A stretch of DNA of 64,000 nt from positions 62,001-126,000 of the forward strand of contig CANLIC010000006.1 in NCBI GenBank assembly GCA_947491025.1, written 5' to 3'. Under the pieces are notes generated by a model that ran no database searches, was not told the DNA's origin, and worked only from the letters and a program-made list of their open reading frames with translations. This DNA comes from Myxococcales bacterium. GTDB taxonomy: Bacteria; Myxococcota_A; UBA9042. Position numbers and translations under genes: made by a program. Positions 9,949 through 18,223 of the stretch are shown in pieces (position 1 is the stretch's first letter; every line of letters starts with the position of its first letter).

Positions 9949-10055
9949 GCTGCCTCGGTCCAGGGCGCGACGGGCCGGGATGCCCGGCCGAGCCGGACCA
10001 GCTCCGACGCGGCAGGTGGGAGTGGACCCGGCGTCTGCGGGTCAGACGCCTGCGC

Positions 10056-11186
10056 CTAGAGCCGCATCGGCATCACGACGAACACAGCACCCGGCTCCTC
10101 GTCGCTGTGCACAAGGCACGGCGAAAACTGGTCGGAGAGCTCCAGCTGCACCGACTCGGTCTCCAGCACGCTGAGGACGTCAAGCAGGTAGCGGGGGTTG
10201 AAGCCGACCGAGACCTTGGCGCCCTGGTGCTCGGGGAGCTCGATCTCCTCGTGGGCGTCGCCAAAGTCAGCGTTGGTCATCTCAAGGCTGAGGCGTCCCG
10301 GCTCGAGATCGACGCGCAACAACGCGTGCTTGTTGGAGCCCAGTGTCGCCACGCGCCGGATCGCCGAAGCGAGCTGCTGCCGCGAAACCGACACCGAGAT
10401 GTCACCGCGGGTCGGGATCACCCGCTGGTAATCCGGGAAGGACTCCTCGATCTGGCGCACCTGCAAGCGGGTCCGGTCGCTCTCAAAGACGATGTTGCGT
10501 CCGAGCAGCTCGACGCGCACCGAGGGGTCGTTGGACTCGAAGATGCGCGCCAGCTCAGCGGCGCCGCGGCGATGGACGATCGTCCGGTGCTGGCCGCCGT
10601 CGTAGCCGGAGGTCGCGACCACGCGCTCAACCCGGCTCAGTCGGTGGCCGTCAGTGGTCACCATGCGGAGCAGGGCGGTGCCCTCTCCTTGGGGCTCGAT
10701 CTCGAACAGCACGCCATTGAGGGCTGGCCGGCTCTCGTCGTTCGACACCGAGAACAGCGTTCGCCGCAACATCGCGTCGATCTGACCCTTGTCGATCACC
10801 AGGCTACGCCCACCGCTCTCCTCGACGACGTCTGGAAACTCCTCTGGACCCAGGCCATTGAGGTGGTAGTAGGCCCGACCGGCCTCCACCCGCACGCGTT
10901 GGCTGCCATCGGAGGACAGCGTCACTTGCGCGCCGTCGGGCAGACCGCGCACGACGTCGAAGAACGCCTTGCCGTTGATCAACACCGCACCAGGCTCGCT
11001 GACCTCGGCGTCACACTCGGCGGCGAGGGTGACGTCGTAGTCCGTCGCAGTAAAAATCAGCTGCTGATTCTCGGTGGCGACGACGTGGACGGCAGACAGC
11101 ACATGGGTCGACGACTTTCGGTCGACCACGCCCTGCGCTCGGTAGAGCGGCCGCTGCAAGGCCAGCTTGTCGATTCGCACACGCAT
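10056..11186 (-). CDS. dnaN: DNA polymerase III sliding clamp (beta subunit)
   Basis: Ring-shaped processivity clamp of the replicative polymerase. The 376-residue product begins MRVRIDKLALQRPLYRAQGVVDRK and shows the three repeated clamp domains; the C-terminus ends FVVMPMRL, the typical P-M-R-L end of the peptide-binding pocket. The frame is open 56 codons further upstream, but the ATG at 11186 has a GGGAGG ribosome site 7 bases away and matches clamp N-termini. It is transcribed away from dnaA's 3' end, with oriC between, as in many Firmicutes; no promoter can be assigned with certainty. Confidence 0.97.
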   Translation of the reverse strand: MRVRIDKLALQRPLYRAQGVVDRKSSTHVLSAVHVVATENQQLIFTATDYDVTLAAECDAEVSEPGAVLINGKAFFDVVRGLPDGAQVTLSSDGSQRVRVEAGRAYYHLNGLGPEEFPDVVEESGGRSLVIDKGQIDAMLRRTLFSVSNDESRPALNGVLFEIEPQGEGTALLRMVTTDGHRLSRVERVVATSGYDGGQHRTIVHRRGAAELARIFESNDPSVRVELLGRNIVFESDRTRLQVRQIEESFPDYQRVIPTRGDISVSVSRQQLASAIRRVATLGSNKHALLRVDLEPGRLSLEMTNADFGDAHEEIELPEHQGAKVSVGFNPRYLLDVLSVLETESVQLELSDQFSPCLVHSDEEPGAVFVVMPMRL

Positions 11187-11560
11187 TGGATGCCTCCCGC
11201 GTCGCCTACGGCTCCGGACCCTCCCCGGACGACGGTCGCGCCGCTGTGACCGAGCGCTCCGGCAACGAGGCGAGGCTTGTACCGCCGCTCGCTGCGGAAG
11301 GGAAGAGCAGGCAAGCCGTCGCCGCTCCGGCTGTACCCACGCGCGGCCAGCCACCCTGCGCGCGACGTTGAGCCCTCTGCGGCCGTCGGCCGCAGACGAC
11401 TGGCTCCGCTGCGGCGGATGGCCACCCGAGCGGATGGCGTTGCGTCCGCTCAGCAGCCGTCACCATCGCAGCCGAGACCCATCTGGGCGGCGAGCAGCTC
11501 CGCTGGGTCCGGTCCCGCCTGTGGGCTCTGTCTTGCGACTCCCCTGCTCGTAGAGAGTTT

Positions 11561-11594
11561 TAGAGGTAGTAGCAGCAGTAGGGGCTGTGGATGG
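11561..11594 (-). other. DnaA-trio unwinding element next to a DnaA box
   Basis: On the plus strand the triplets TAG TAG CAG CAG TAG run in phase from 11567 to 11581 (a further TAG at 11561), then GGGC, then TGTGGATGG (11586-11594). Read on the minus strand this is a DnaA box (CCATCCACA), a short GC spacer and then repeated CTA/CTG triplets. This is the layout of the basal unwinding system described for Bacillus subtilis, where DnaA spreads from boxes onto single-stranded trios. The orientation relative to dnaA and dnaN is also as in B. subtilis. Unwinding activity itself is inferred. Confidence 0.7.
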
Positions 11595-11776
11595 ACGCAA
11601 CGATCGCGGATATCATCCTAAAATGGAAGAGGAACCGAGTCGAGTCCTCCTGGGGACGGATGGCGGACGCCTGCGGGGTCGCTACCCGGGCGTCCCCATG
11701 CCCGTCTCTCGTGGCGGGTATACGCCCAGCACCGTGCCCAACGCCGTACCCAGCGCAAGCCCGCCTACGGTCAAGG

Positions 11777-11811
11777 CCGTCCACAGGGCTGTGGGCGGAG
11801 GCTGTGGACAG
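11777..11811. other. Cluster of three DnaA-box-like 9-mers beside an AT-rich patch
   Basis: Three near-consensus boxes lie within 35 bases: CCGTCCACA (11777-11785, plus strand), TGTGGGCGG (11790-11798) and TGTGGACAG (11803-11811), the last two matching on the minus strand. They are followed directly by the AT-rich patch at 11817-11850. Each differs from TTATCCACA mainly in its first three, AT-rich positions, as expected in a high-GC genome. They probably form the DnaA loading site of oriC; the exact number of functional boxes is uncertain. Confidence 0.6.
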
Positions 11812-12145
11812 TGGCCAATAGCGTTTAATCATTAACTATATTAGGTTTCCATTGACGTTTCGCGTCCGGGCCGACGCGCGTCGACGAGAGGTGTCGTCAC
11901 ACAGCTCGCAGACGCTCTCGCACGCGCATCGGCCGGCTAGGAACCGAAAGAAGGGCTCAGGCCGACGCGGCACTTTCAAGGACACTGCGGCAAGGCGTCG
12001 ACATCGCGTCGACGCGTAACTCCTTGCAGCGACGCGCCATCGGGCGACGGCTTTGGGGTGGCGCGAAGATGAGGTCGACGCCGCAAGCTCGCGCTCGCGG
12101 TTCGGTGCGTCGCGTCGGACTGGGACTCGCTACTTGCGCTCCAGA

Positions 12146-13615
12146 TCAGCGCATCAGCGGCGCGATCTGGGTCTCGATCGCCGCGACCGCTTGGGCCACT
12201 TGCGGATCGAGCCCGAGCCAGTCCTGAACCCGCTGGCAGGCGTGGTGGGCTGTCGAGTGATCGCGGCCGCCAAAGGCGCGCCCGAGCTCGGGAAACGACA
12301 GGTGCAGGTGCTTGCGTGCCAGATAGGTCGCGACCATGCGCGCGGTCGTGATGTGGCGCTGGCGACCGCTGCCCTTCAGGTCCGGGACGCGCAGGCCGTA
12401 GTGCTCGGCGGTGGCGCGCAGAATGGCGTCGAGATCCGCCAGTCCGCCAGTGGCGCCGAGCGGTCCCAGCACCGCCCGCGCCAAGTCGGAATCGAGCCGG
12501 TGTTTCCCAATGTGATGAAAGGCCTCGAGTCGGTGCAGCACGCCTTCGAGATCGCGCACGTTGCCGCGCACCCGTTCGGCGACCAGCCGAGCCACGTCGG
12601 TCGGCAGGTGCAGGCGGCGCTCCTCCGCCTTGCGCAGCAAGATCTCGAGGCGCATGGCCTCGTCCGGTAGGCCGATCTCCGCCACCAGGCCCCAGACAAA
12701 CCGGTTGCGCAGCCGCTCCTGGAAGGGTTCGAGCGCGGCCGGGGGCCGGTCTGCGCTCAGCACGATGCGTTTGCCGCTCTGGTGCAAGATGTTGAACGTA
12801 TGAAAGAACTCTTCTTGTGTCCGTTCCTTGCCCTGGAGGAACTGCACGTCGTCGACCAGCAGCACGTCGGTGTTGCGGTACCGTTCGCGCACAGCCTCGC
12901 GCAGCGAGCCCGTCTTGCTCTGGAACGAGGCGAGCGTGTCGTCGACAAACGACGACGCCGGCGCGTAACGCACGCGCAGGGCGGGCTGCCGCTGGGCGAC
13001 GAGGTTGCCAATGGCGTGCAGCAGGTGGGTCTTGCCGTTGCCGACACTGCCCTGCAGGTACAAGGGATTGAAGATCGCGTCGCGCGATTCTGCGACCGCC
13101 CGCGCAGCCCCGAGCGCGAGCTCGTTGGCGCGACCCGTCACCAGTCGTTCGAAGCTCAGGCGTTCGACGAGGCCGTTGCTCGGCGCAAGGCGGCTTTCCG
13201 CGATCGGCTGCGACGTCGAGGCTCCTCGCGGCGCCGCGAACAAGGGCAGTTGACCGGGGTCAGTCGTTGCGCCGAACCGTTGGCCTCGCGACGATCGCGC
13301 GTCGTCGAGATCGACCCTCGCAGTCGAATGCGCCTCAGCGCTTTCGCCGTCTGCGGCAAGCAGCGCCGTGCCGGGATCGATGACCTCGAACTCCAGCGCG
13401 GTGCTGCGGCCCGTGGCCAGCGACAGCGCGGAGCGGATGCGCTCGCTGTGGTGCGAGGCGACGTACTCGAGAAAGCGGCGGTCAGGCACCGCCAGCACGA
13501 CCGTGTCCTCACGGTGTTGCAGCAACGCCAAGGGCTCGATCCAACAGTCAAAGACCACAGGGCTAGTGCAGCCCTGCAGCGTCTCCTTCGCTTTGCTCCA
13601 GACCTCGGACAACAT
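12146..13615 (-). CDS. dnaA: Chromosomal replication initiator protein DnaA
   Basis: AAA+ ATPase that binds DnaA boxes and opens oriC. The 489-residue product starts MLSEVWSKAKETLQG (domain I), has a variable linker to about residue 145, then the AAA+ domain with Walker A GSVGNGKTH (189-197) and Walker B LLVDDVQ (252-258), and ends with the domain IV DNA-binding signature GGRDHSTAHHAC near residue 449. The longer frame starts at 13726, but the ATG at 13615 has GGAG 6 bases upstream and fits DnaA N-termini. It is divergent from rpmH and upstream of oriC and dnaN. Confidence 0.97.
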   Translation of the reverse strand: MLSEVWSKAKETLQGCTSPVVFDCWIEPLALLQHREDTVVLAVPDRRFLEYVASHHSERIRSALSLATGRSTALEFEVIDPGTALLAADGESAEAHSTARVDLDDARSSRGQRFGATTDPGQLPLFAAPRGASTSQPIAESRLAPSNGLVERLSFERLVTGRANELALGAARAVAESRDAIFNPLYLQGSVGNGKTHLLHAIGNLVAQRQPALRVRYAPASSFVDDTLASFQSKTGSLREAVRERYRNTDVLLVDDVQFLQGKERTQEEFFHTFNILHQSGKRIVLSADRPPAALEPFQERLRNRFVWGLVAEIGLPDEAMRLEILLRKAEERRLHLPTDVARLVAERVRGNVRDLEGVLHRLEAFHHIGKHRLDSDLARAVLGPLGATGGLADLDAILRATAEHYGLRVPDLKGSGRQRHITTARMVATYLARKHLHLSFPELGRAFGGRDHSTAHHACQRVQDWLGLDPQVAQAVAAIETQIAPLMR

Positions 13616-13910
13616 CGCTGCTCCACCGTCAAGGCACCGGCGGCGATCCCTAACCGAGGGACCAGTGCCTCGCAAGGGCGGGCGAGGCCCCTCAACCGTC
13701 AACCCTGCAGACCAGAACAGGATCAAATTTCACGGCCCTCGAACAGCCCCATCCCCGCCGCCAGCGCCCAGTTCAGCGGCCAGAATGACCGGAGATCGAG
13801 AGGCAATTTTCAGGTGGCCCCGCCCCGCCCGCCGATCGGCTCACGCCCGGGACCGCTGCAATCGCGGCAACATCGCCGTGGCCGCCGCCGACCAGCCCGC
13901 CGCGATCCGG

Positions 13911-13940
13911 TTGACAGGGCAGCAGGCCTATGGCTAGCTA
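13911..13940 (+). promoter_or_regulatory. Possible promoter of the rpmH operon
   Basis: An exact -35 hexamer TTGACA stands at 13911-13916. The matching -10 is weak: TAGCTA at 13935-13940 with an 18-base spacer is the best candidate. It lies 159 bases before the rpmH GTG and points to the ribosomal protein and RNase P genes, which are strongly expressed in other bacteria. Only the -35 element is convincing. Confidence 0.35.
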
Positions 13941-13945
13941 ACTGC

Positions 13946-13966
13946 GCCTTTCCGCGAGGGAAAGGC
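13946..13966 (+). promoter_or_regulatory. Perfect hairpin in the rpmH leader
   Basis: GCCTTTCC (13946-13953) pairs perfectly with GGAAAGGC (13959-13966) around the loop GCGAG. It lies just downstream of the possible promoter and about 130 bases before rpmH. There is no T-run after it, so it is not a classical terminator. It could stabilise the transcript or serve in control; both are inference. Confidence 0.4.
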
Positions 13967-14098
13967 CGTTCTCGGGGGATCAACCCCCTGAATCGACAAG
14001 TGAATATTGAGAGCTGGGATCCGCAGCGACCCGCCCGCGCGTCGGGCGGTATCCTGCGGTGTGCAGTTGGGCGCCCGTAGCCCGAAGAAGAGGCCGTC

Positions 14099-14251
14099 GT
14101 GAAGAAGGGATTGTCGACACCGAGCCGGACCGCGCGCAAGCGCACCCACGGCTTCCGCAGCCGCATGGCGACGGCCAACGGCCGCAAGGTGCTGTCCGCG
14201 CGCCGCGCACATGGCCGTTACCGCCTGGCGGTCACGACGCCAAAGAAGTAA
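14099..14251 (+). CDS. rpmH: 50S ribosomal protein bL34
   Basis: Small basic protein of the large ribosomal subunit, 50 residues from a GTG start. The core [18 protein letters not shown] and the following [11 protein letters not shown] match the bL34 family closely, while the first residues (MKKGLST) and the tail ([13 protein letters not shown]) differ from the usual MKRTYQP start and are a little longer than the common 44-46 residues. An AGAGG ribosome site lies 5 bases before the GTG. It heads the rpmH-rnpA-yidD-yidC-jag series divergent from dnaA. Confidence 0.96.
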   Translation: MKKGLSTPSRTARKRTHGFRSRMATANGRKVLSARRAHGRYRLAVTTPKK

Positions 14252-14262
14252 GCGAGCGCTGC

Positions 14263-14739
14263 GTGGCGACCCTGGCTACGGCACCGCTGCAGGTTGTGCC
14301 CGAGGGTCGGTTCCGCCGCGTCGATCGCCTTGGCTCACGCCGCGACTTCGATCTGACCCTGCGCCGCGGCGTCCGCCGTCGCGGCGTCAGCTTGACGGTG
14401 GCGGTGCGACTGACCGAGGCGAGTCCGCCGAGCGACGCCGGGGGACGGGCGCATAGCCGACTCGGACTCGCGGTCGCCCGCGGCGCTGGTTCGGCCCCAC
14501 AGCGTGCGCGCCTACGCCGGCTGTTGCGCGAGGCCTTTCGGGCGCTGCGACGGCGCTGGCCGGCGCTGGACCTCGTGGTTCAGGCCCGGGTTCCGAGCCC
14601 AGACGCCTCGCTCGCTGCGGTGACGACCGAGCTCGACGGGCTGGTCACCGGCGCGTTGGCGCAGGCCCTGCGACGAGACGGCGCAGGACGCAGCGCTGAT
14701 CGGCGCCGGGAGCCGCCCGCGTGTCCAGACCCGGCCTAG
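14263..14739 (+). CDS. rnpA: Ribonuclease P protein component
   Basis: Protein subunit that helps RNase P RNA process tRNA 5' ends. The 158-residue product contains the substrate-binding start 'RLGSRRDFDLTLRRG', the strand 'SRLGLAVARGAG' and the RNR-type motif region 'APQRARLRRLLREAFR'. The GTG at 14263, 11 bases after the rpmH stop, is a likely start; a GTG further in (before PEGRFRRV) is possible. Its 3' end overlaps yidD by 19 bases. The RNA partner, rnpB, is about 29 kb away in the same window. The C-terminal tail beyond the conserved core is basic and variable. Confidence 0.9.
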   Translation: MATLATAPLQVVPEGRFRRVDRLGSRRDFDLTLRRGVRRRGVSLTVAVRLTEASPPSDAGGRAHSRLGLAVARGAGSAPQRARLRRLLREAFRALRRRWPALDLVVQARVPSPDASLAAVTTELDGLVTGALAQALRRDGAGRSADRRREPPACPDPA

Positions 14740-14990
14740 TCGCGCGCGGGCTTGACGCCGTCCTCGACTCCTATCAGCGCCACGTCTCGCCGCTGCTCGG
14801 TCCCGCCTGCCGCTTCCACCCGACCTGCTCGCACTACGCCCGGAGAGCCCTCGCCACCGAGAGTCTGCTACGCGCGCTGGGTCTCATCGTCTGGCGATTG
14901 TTGCGATGCCAGCCCTATGGCGGCTCCGGAGCCGATCCCGTCCCAGCCGATCGACCCGCCGCCCGCGCCGTCGAAGGAGAAGCCCCTTGA
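14721..14990 (+). CDS. yidD: Membrane protein insertion efficiency factor YidD
   Basis: Small membrane-associated protein thought to assist YidC. The 89-residue product carries both family signatures: 'GPACRFHPTCSHYARRAL' with two conserved Cys, and 'RCQPYGGSGADPVP' with the third. The GTG start at 14721 lies inside the rnpA 3' end, and the stop overlaps the TTG start of yidC, so rnpA, yidD and yidC are coupled. Confidence 0.95.
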   Translation: MSRPGLVARGLDAVLDSYQRHVSPLLGPACRFHPTCSHYARRALATESLLRALGLIVWRLLRCQPYGGSGADPVPADRPAARAVEGEAP

Positions 14991-16939
14991 CCGACACCAC
15001 CGACCGCAGCGCGCCCGCGCCGCTCCAAGCGCCTAGCGCCATCCCGGCCGCGCTCGGGTCGCGCAAGCGACCTGCCCTGCTCGCGGCGGCGATGACGCTC
15101 GCCGCTGGCCTCGCTGCGCCGCTGTGGGGAGCCGCGGCCTACGCTGCTCCCTGCCGGCCTGGCGTCGCTGCCCAGTCGATCGTCGGCAAAGGTCTCCAGA
15201 TCGGGGTGTCGCCATGCGGCGGCGGCGTCGAGTCGGTACGGCTGACCGAGGCCCAGTTCTCGATGCGAGATCCTCAGTTGCCGTCGCAAGCGCTGCCGGG
15301 TTGGTCCGCCGCAAAGTGGGCTGCCGGGCCGATGGAATTGGTCCAGACCTGGGACGCGCGCTGGGACCCTTTTGTCGATCGCGTCCACCTGCAGGAGTCC
15401 GGCCCGCTCGAGGCTGCCATCACGTTGCCGGGTGCCGTCACCCCGGTCGTCCGCACCTACGCCGACGTCGCGGCGCTCGCCCAGGCCCACCCGCGTTGGG
15501 CGGTGATCGCCAGCGATGCCCGCTCGGTCACGCTGCTTTGGCCCGACCCAACGACGGTCCGCGCGCCGCTGCTGCTCCGCAAGCGGGTGACGGTCGACCC
15601 GGCCCGCCTCTACGTCTTCCAGTCCCAACTGGAGGTCTGGTGGCTCGGCTCGGCGCCTGTGCAGGCCTCGCTAGAGCATGTCCTGACCACCTTTCAAGAT
15701 CCCGCCGACCAGGGCGGCGGCTTCCTGGAGTCGATGGCGGGCCCACCCGATCTCGAGGGCGTCGCCATGCAACACCGCGATGATACGGTGCATATCGACG
15801 CTTCTTCGCTCATCGAGGCCGAGGACGAAGATCGTCGCAGTGCCACGACGCCGACCTGGCTAGCCACCGAGTCGAAGTACTTCCTAAGGGCGACCGCGCC
15901 GGTTTCCGGTTTCGAAACCGCCACCGCAGAGCTGCGGGCCCTCGGCAACGGCGTTCTGCTGGCGTCGCTGCGTTCGGCGCCGACCCGTCTCGGCTCAGCC
16001 AGCGACTCCTGTGTCCCTGCCGCACTCGCCAGGGCGCTCGGCCGCCCTGCCTGCGCCGAAGATCTGCGTTTGCTGGGCCTCCAAGTCGACGAGGGCGATG
16101 CCATCTCGGCGGCCACGCTCGACGCAGCGCTGGCCAAGACGGCCAGCACGGAGGCGCACGACGCCGGCCGACGCCTGCGCAACCGGCAGGTCCTTCGCTT
16201 TTCACTCGAGCACTTCGCTGGCCCGAAGGAGATCGAGGCCCTACGCGCAGCAGGCCACGAGTTCGAGGAGGCGATCGACTTCGGCTGGTTCGGTGCCATC
16301 GCACGGCCCCTGCTCTTTGTGCTGCGGCTCTCGCACCAGTGGTTCGGCTCGTGGCCGCTCGCGATCTTGCTGCTGACGGTTCTGGTCAAGGCCTTGCTCT
16401 GGCCGGTGATGGGCAAGAGCCAGCAGAGCATGCGCAAGATGACCCAGCTCAAGCCCGAGCTCGACAAGCTGCGCGAAGACCTGACCGTCGAGGCCAAGCG
16501 CCGCGGCCTGGACGCCGCCGACCCCAACGAGGTCAACCGGGCAACGTTCGCCCTCTACCAGAAGCACGGCGTCAACCCGCTCGGCGGCTGCCTGCCGATC
16601 TTGCTGCAGATGCCGGTCTACATCGCCTTGTACCGCACCATCTCGTCGTCGGTGGAACTCTACAACCAACCGCTTTTCGGCTGGATTCAGGACCTCACCC
16701 GTCACGACCCCTACTACGTCCTGCCGGTCTTGCTCGGTGTGCTGATGGTGGCGCAGCAAAAGCTGACCCCGATGACCACGATGGATGAAGCCCAGCGCAA
16801 ACTCATGACCTGGTTCATGCCGATCATGTTCGGCGTGCTGATGCTGAGCCTGCCGTCCGGCCTCACGCTCTACATCCTGACCAACACCGTGCTCAGCATT
16901 GGCCAGAGTTGGTGGTACCAGCGCACGCCCAAGGCGTGA
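14987..16939 (+). CDS. yidC: Membrane protein insertase YidC
   Basis: Inserts and folds inner membrane proteins, alone or with Sec. The 650-residue product starts at a TTG that overlaps the yidD stop (TTGA), with AAGGAG 7 bases upstream. A hydrophobic segment at about 30-53 is followed by a large periplasmic domain typical of Gram-negative YidC, then the conserved insertase part from about residue 455: 'HQWFGSWPLAILLLT', 'LLWPVMGKSQQSMRKM', 'GVNPLGGCLPILLQMPVYIA', and the last helices ending 'SIGQSWWYQRTPKA'. Domain order and length fit the Gram-negative type. jag follows after 40 bases. Confidence 0.95.
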   Translation: MTDTTDRSAPAPLQAPSAIPAALGSRKRPALLAAAMTLAAGLAAPLWGAAAYAAPCRPGVAAQSIVGKGLQIGVSPCGGGVESVRLTEAQFSMRDPQLPSQALPGWSAAKWAAGPMELVQTWDARWDPFVDRVHLQESGPLEAAITLPGAVTPVVRTYADVAALAQAHPRWAVIASDARSVTLLWPDPTTVRAPLLLRKRVTVDPARLYVFQSQLEVWWLGSAPVQASLEHVLTTFQDPADQGGGFLESMAGPPDLEGVAMQHRDDTVHIDASSLIEAEDEDRRSATTPTWLATESKYFLRATAPVSGFETATAELRALGNGVLLASLRSAPTRLGSASDSCVPAALARALGRPACAEDLRLLGLQVDEGDAISAATLDAALAKTASTEAHDAGRRLRNRQVLRFSLEHFAGPKEIEALRAAGHEFEEAIDFGWFGAIARPLLFVLRLSHQWFGSWPLAILLLTVLVKALLWPVMGKSQQSMRKMTQLKPELDKLREDLTVEAKRRGLDAADPNEVNRATFALYQKHGVNPLGGCLPILLQMPVYIALYRTISSSVELYNQPLFGWIQDLTRHDPYYVLPVLLGVLMVAQQKLTPMTTMDEAQRKLMTWFMPIMFGVLMLSLPSGLTLYILTNTVLSIGQSWWYQRTPKA

Positions 16940-16979
16940 GCCGGCCGCCCCCTGACTGCCACCGCGCCCGAGGAGCCCC

Positions 16980-17594
16980 ATGATCCAGCCACCGAACCCC
17001 TCCGATTCTCCACGTGACGCCGGCGACGACGTCGACCCCGACGACGACGAGGCCACCCGTTCGCCCGCCGAGATCTCGGCCGCCTCGGACGCCCACGTCC
17101 AGCGCAGTGCTGAGATCGCGCGCGAGATCTGCGCGCTGATGGGCATCGAGGTCTTTCAAATTCTCGGCTCGCTCGAGGGCGACGACGTCATCGTGCGGCT
17201 GGAGGGCGTCACCACCGACATCAGCGCGCTCGACGAGCGGGCGTTCGAATCGGTCCAGTTTCTCATCAACAAGGCGACCCAGCGCCTGGGCTCGCGCCGC
17301 AGCCGCGTCAACATCCGCGTCGAAGGCGCGCGCAGTCGCCGCCGTGACGACTCGGACGCCGTGGCGCAGTGGCTCTGCCAGCGCGTGCAGCAGGTCGGCC
17401 GCGTCGCCACCGTCGGTCCGCTCGAGGGCGCCGATGTGCGGACGTGGACCTCGGCACTGCAGCGCATCGGCTACGGCAACTTCCAGGTCGGCGGCGGCGG
17501 CGATCTGCGCAAAATAGCGCTTCGCCCCGAGGGCGTAGACGCTGATGGCGTTGTGCACCGCAACCGCAAGCGTCGCCGCCGCCGCCGCACCTAG
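16980..17594 (+). CDS. jag: Jag/KhpB-like KH and R3H RNA-binding protein
   Basis: 204 residues, RNA-binding protein of the family that follows yidC in many genomes. After an acidic N-terminus the KH region contains 'REICALMGIEVFQI', 'VIVRLEGV' and 'ALDERAFESVQFLINKATQ'. The C-terminal part aligns with an R3H domain ('PLEGADVRTWTSALQRIG', then 'LRKIALRPEG'), but the Arg-xxx-His motif is changed to R-TWT-S, so the domain seems degenerate. The Jag-N domain is absent. The tail is strongly basic (RNRKRRRRRRT). Position after yidC supports the call. Confidence 0.82.
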   Translation: MIQPPNPSDSPRDAGDDVDPDDDEATRSPAEISAASDAHVQRSAEIAREICALMGIEVFQILGSLEGDDVIVRLEGVTTDISALDERAFESVQFLINKATQRLGSRRSRVNIRVEGARSRRRDDSDAVAQWLCQRVQQVGRVATVGPLEGADVRTWTSALQRIGYGNFQVGGGGDLRKIALRPEGVDADGVVHRNRKRRRRRRT

Positions 17595-17734
17595 AGGCTC
17601 GATCGCGATCGTCCTCGGCTGAGGTCGCTGCCGGCCTTGCACGCCGCAGCCCGCGACCCCCACTCCGACGATCGCTGGACCGCAAGTGCGGCTCAGCCGA
17701 GAGCGGACGGACGCGCGGGCCGACGATTCGTCGT

Positions 17735-18223
17735 CTATTTCTTCATCTGGGTGTCGAGGTAGGCGGTCAACTCTTCGACCAGCTTCGACATGTCGGCGCC
17801 AAACTTCTGATCGAGCTCGCCCCAAGAGACCAGCGCCGCCTCGCGATCGCGGTCATCGCGGGCCGCCTCGAGCCGCTCGACGAGCTTGGTCGTGGCCTCG
17901 GCGTAGTCGGCCAACACCTTCTTCAGCGTGGTGTGGATCTCGGCCAGCCGGGCCGTCTCAGGAGTCGGCTGGTCCGATGCGAGCTTGGCCAGGCGCTTGA
18001 CCTCGGGCAGCAAGCCGTCGCGAAACTTCGTGAAGATCTCTTGGGGCTCACCGACGTTGAAGAGCTCCATCCGCACGCCGTTCATCTTGGTCAGGCTTGG
18101 CTTGGCCTCTTCCAAGAACGACTTGTACGCCCGGACCGCGTCAAAATCGGGGCCGCCGCAGGCTCCGATGAACGCGAGATTCAAGGCGAGTAGGGTGCGA
18201 ATGGCCCAAGGGTGCATCGACAT
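17735..18223 (-). CDS. Small helical lipoprotein of unknown function
   Basis: 162 residues starting MSMHPWAIRTLLALNLAFIGACGG, a lipoprotein signal with the lipobox FIGAC. The mature part is charged and helical ('FKDGLLPEV'-like heptads, 'EIHTTLKKVLADYAEATTKLVERLEAA'), probably a helical bundle in the periplasm. The long upstream frame to 18664 is not credible because its codons are Arg-rich and lack features; GGAG lies 9 bases before the ATG at 18223. It is convergent with jag (140 bases between) and divergent from the pseudokinase gene. No family recognised. Confidence 0.72.
   Translation of the reverse strand: MSMHPWAIRTLLALNLAFIGACGGPDFDAVRAYKSFLEEAKPSLTKMNGVRMELFNVGEPQEIFTKFRDGLLPEVKRLAKLASDQPTPETARLAEIHTTLKKVLADYAEATTKLVERLEAARDDRDREAALVSWGELDQKFGADMSKLVEELTAYLDTQMKK

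Larger units (their letters stand above)
11187..12145. other. oriC: dnaA-dnaN intergenic region containing the probable chromosomal origin
   Basis: These 959 bases lack a credible gene; the short open frames in them have no recognisable product. The part next to dnaN (11187-11560) is GC-rich with nothing I can name. From 11561 to about 11862 there are DnaA-box-like 9-mers, DnaA-trios and an AT-rich patch around 11817-11850 (TTTAATCATTAACTATATTA), very unlike the surroundings. From 11862 to 12145 the sequence is GC-rich again and has the palindrome GTCGAC four times (11880, 11997, 12008, 12074). Location between dnaA and dnaN and the box cluster together make this the likely origin; no other intergenic region in the window has such a cluster. 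Confidence 0.8.
13616..14098. other. dnaA-rpmH divergent intergenic region
   Basis: These 483 bases contain no recognisable gene. The dnaA side holds a perfect 7-base hairpin, GCCTCGC (13667-13673) and GCGAGGC (13682-13688), in the probable dnaA leader. The rpmH side holds a TTGACA hexamer and a second hairpin, listed separately. No DnaA-box cluster is visible, which argues against an origin here. Promoters for both genes must lie in this stretch. Confidence 0.6.

Noticed and set aside
10751..10762. GAAC-N3-GTTC in dnaN as a LexA box
   Set aside because: The spacer is 3 instead of 4 bases and the site lies inside a coding region.
13616..14098. dnaA-rpmH gap considered as the origin
   Set aside because: It lacks a DnaA-box cluster or AT-rich stretch, while the dnaA-dnaN gap has both.
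17597..17608. Palindrome CGATCGCGATCG after jag as terminator or HIP1-like site
   Set aside because: No T-run follows, and GCGATCGC-like octamers recur in many genes here, as expected from base composition and codon use.
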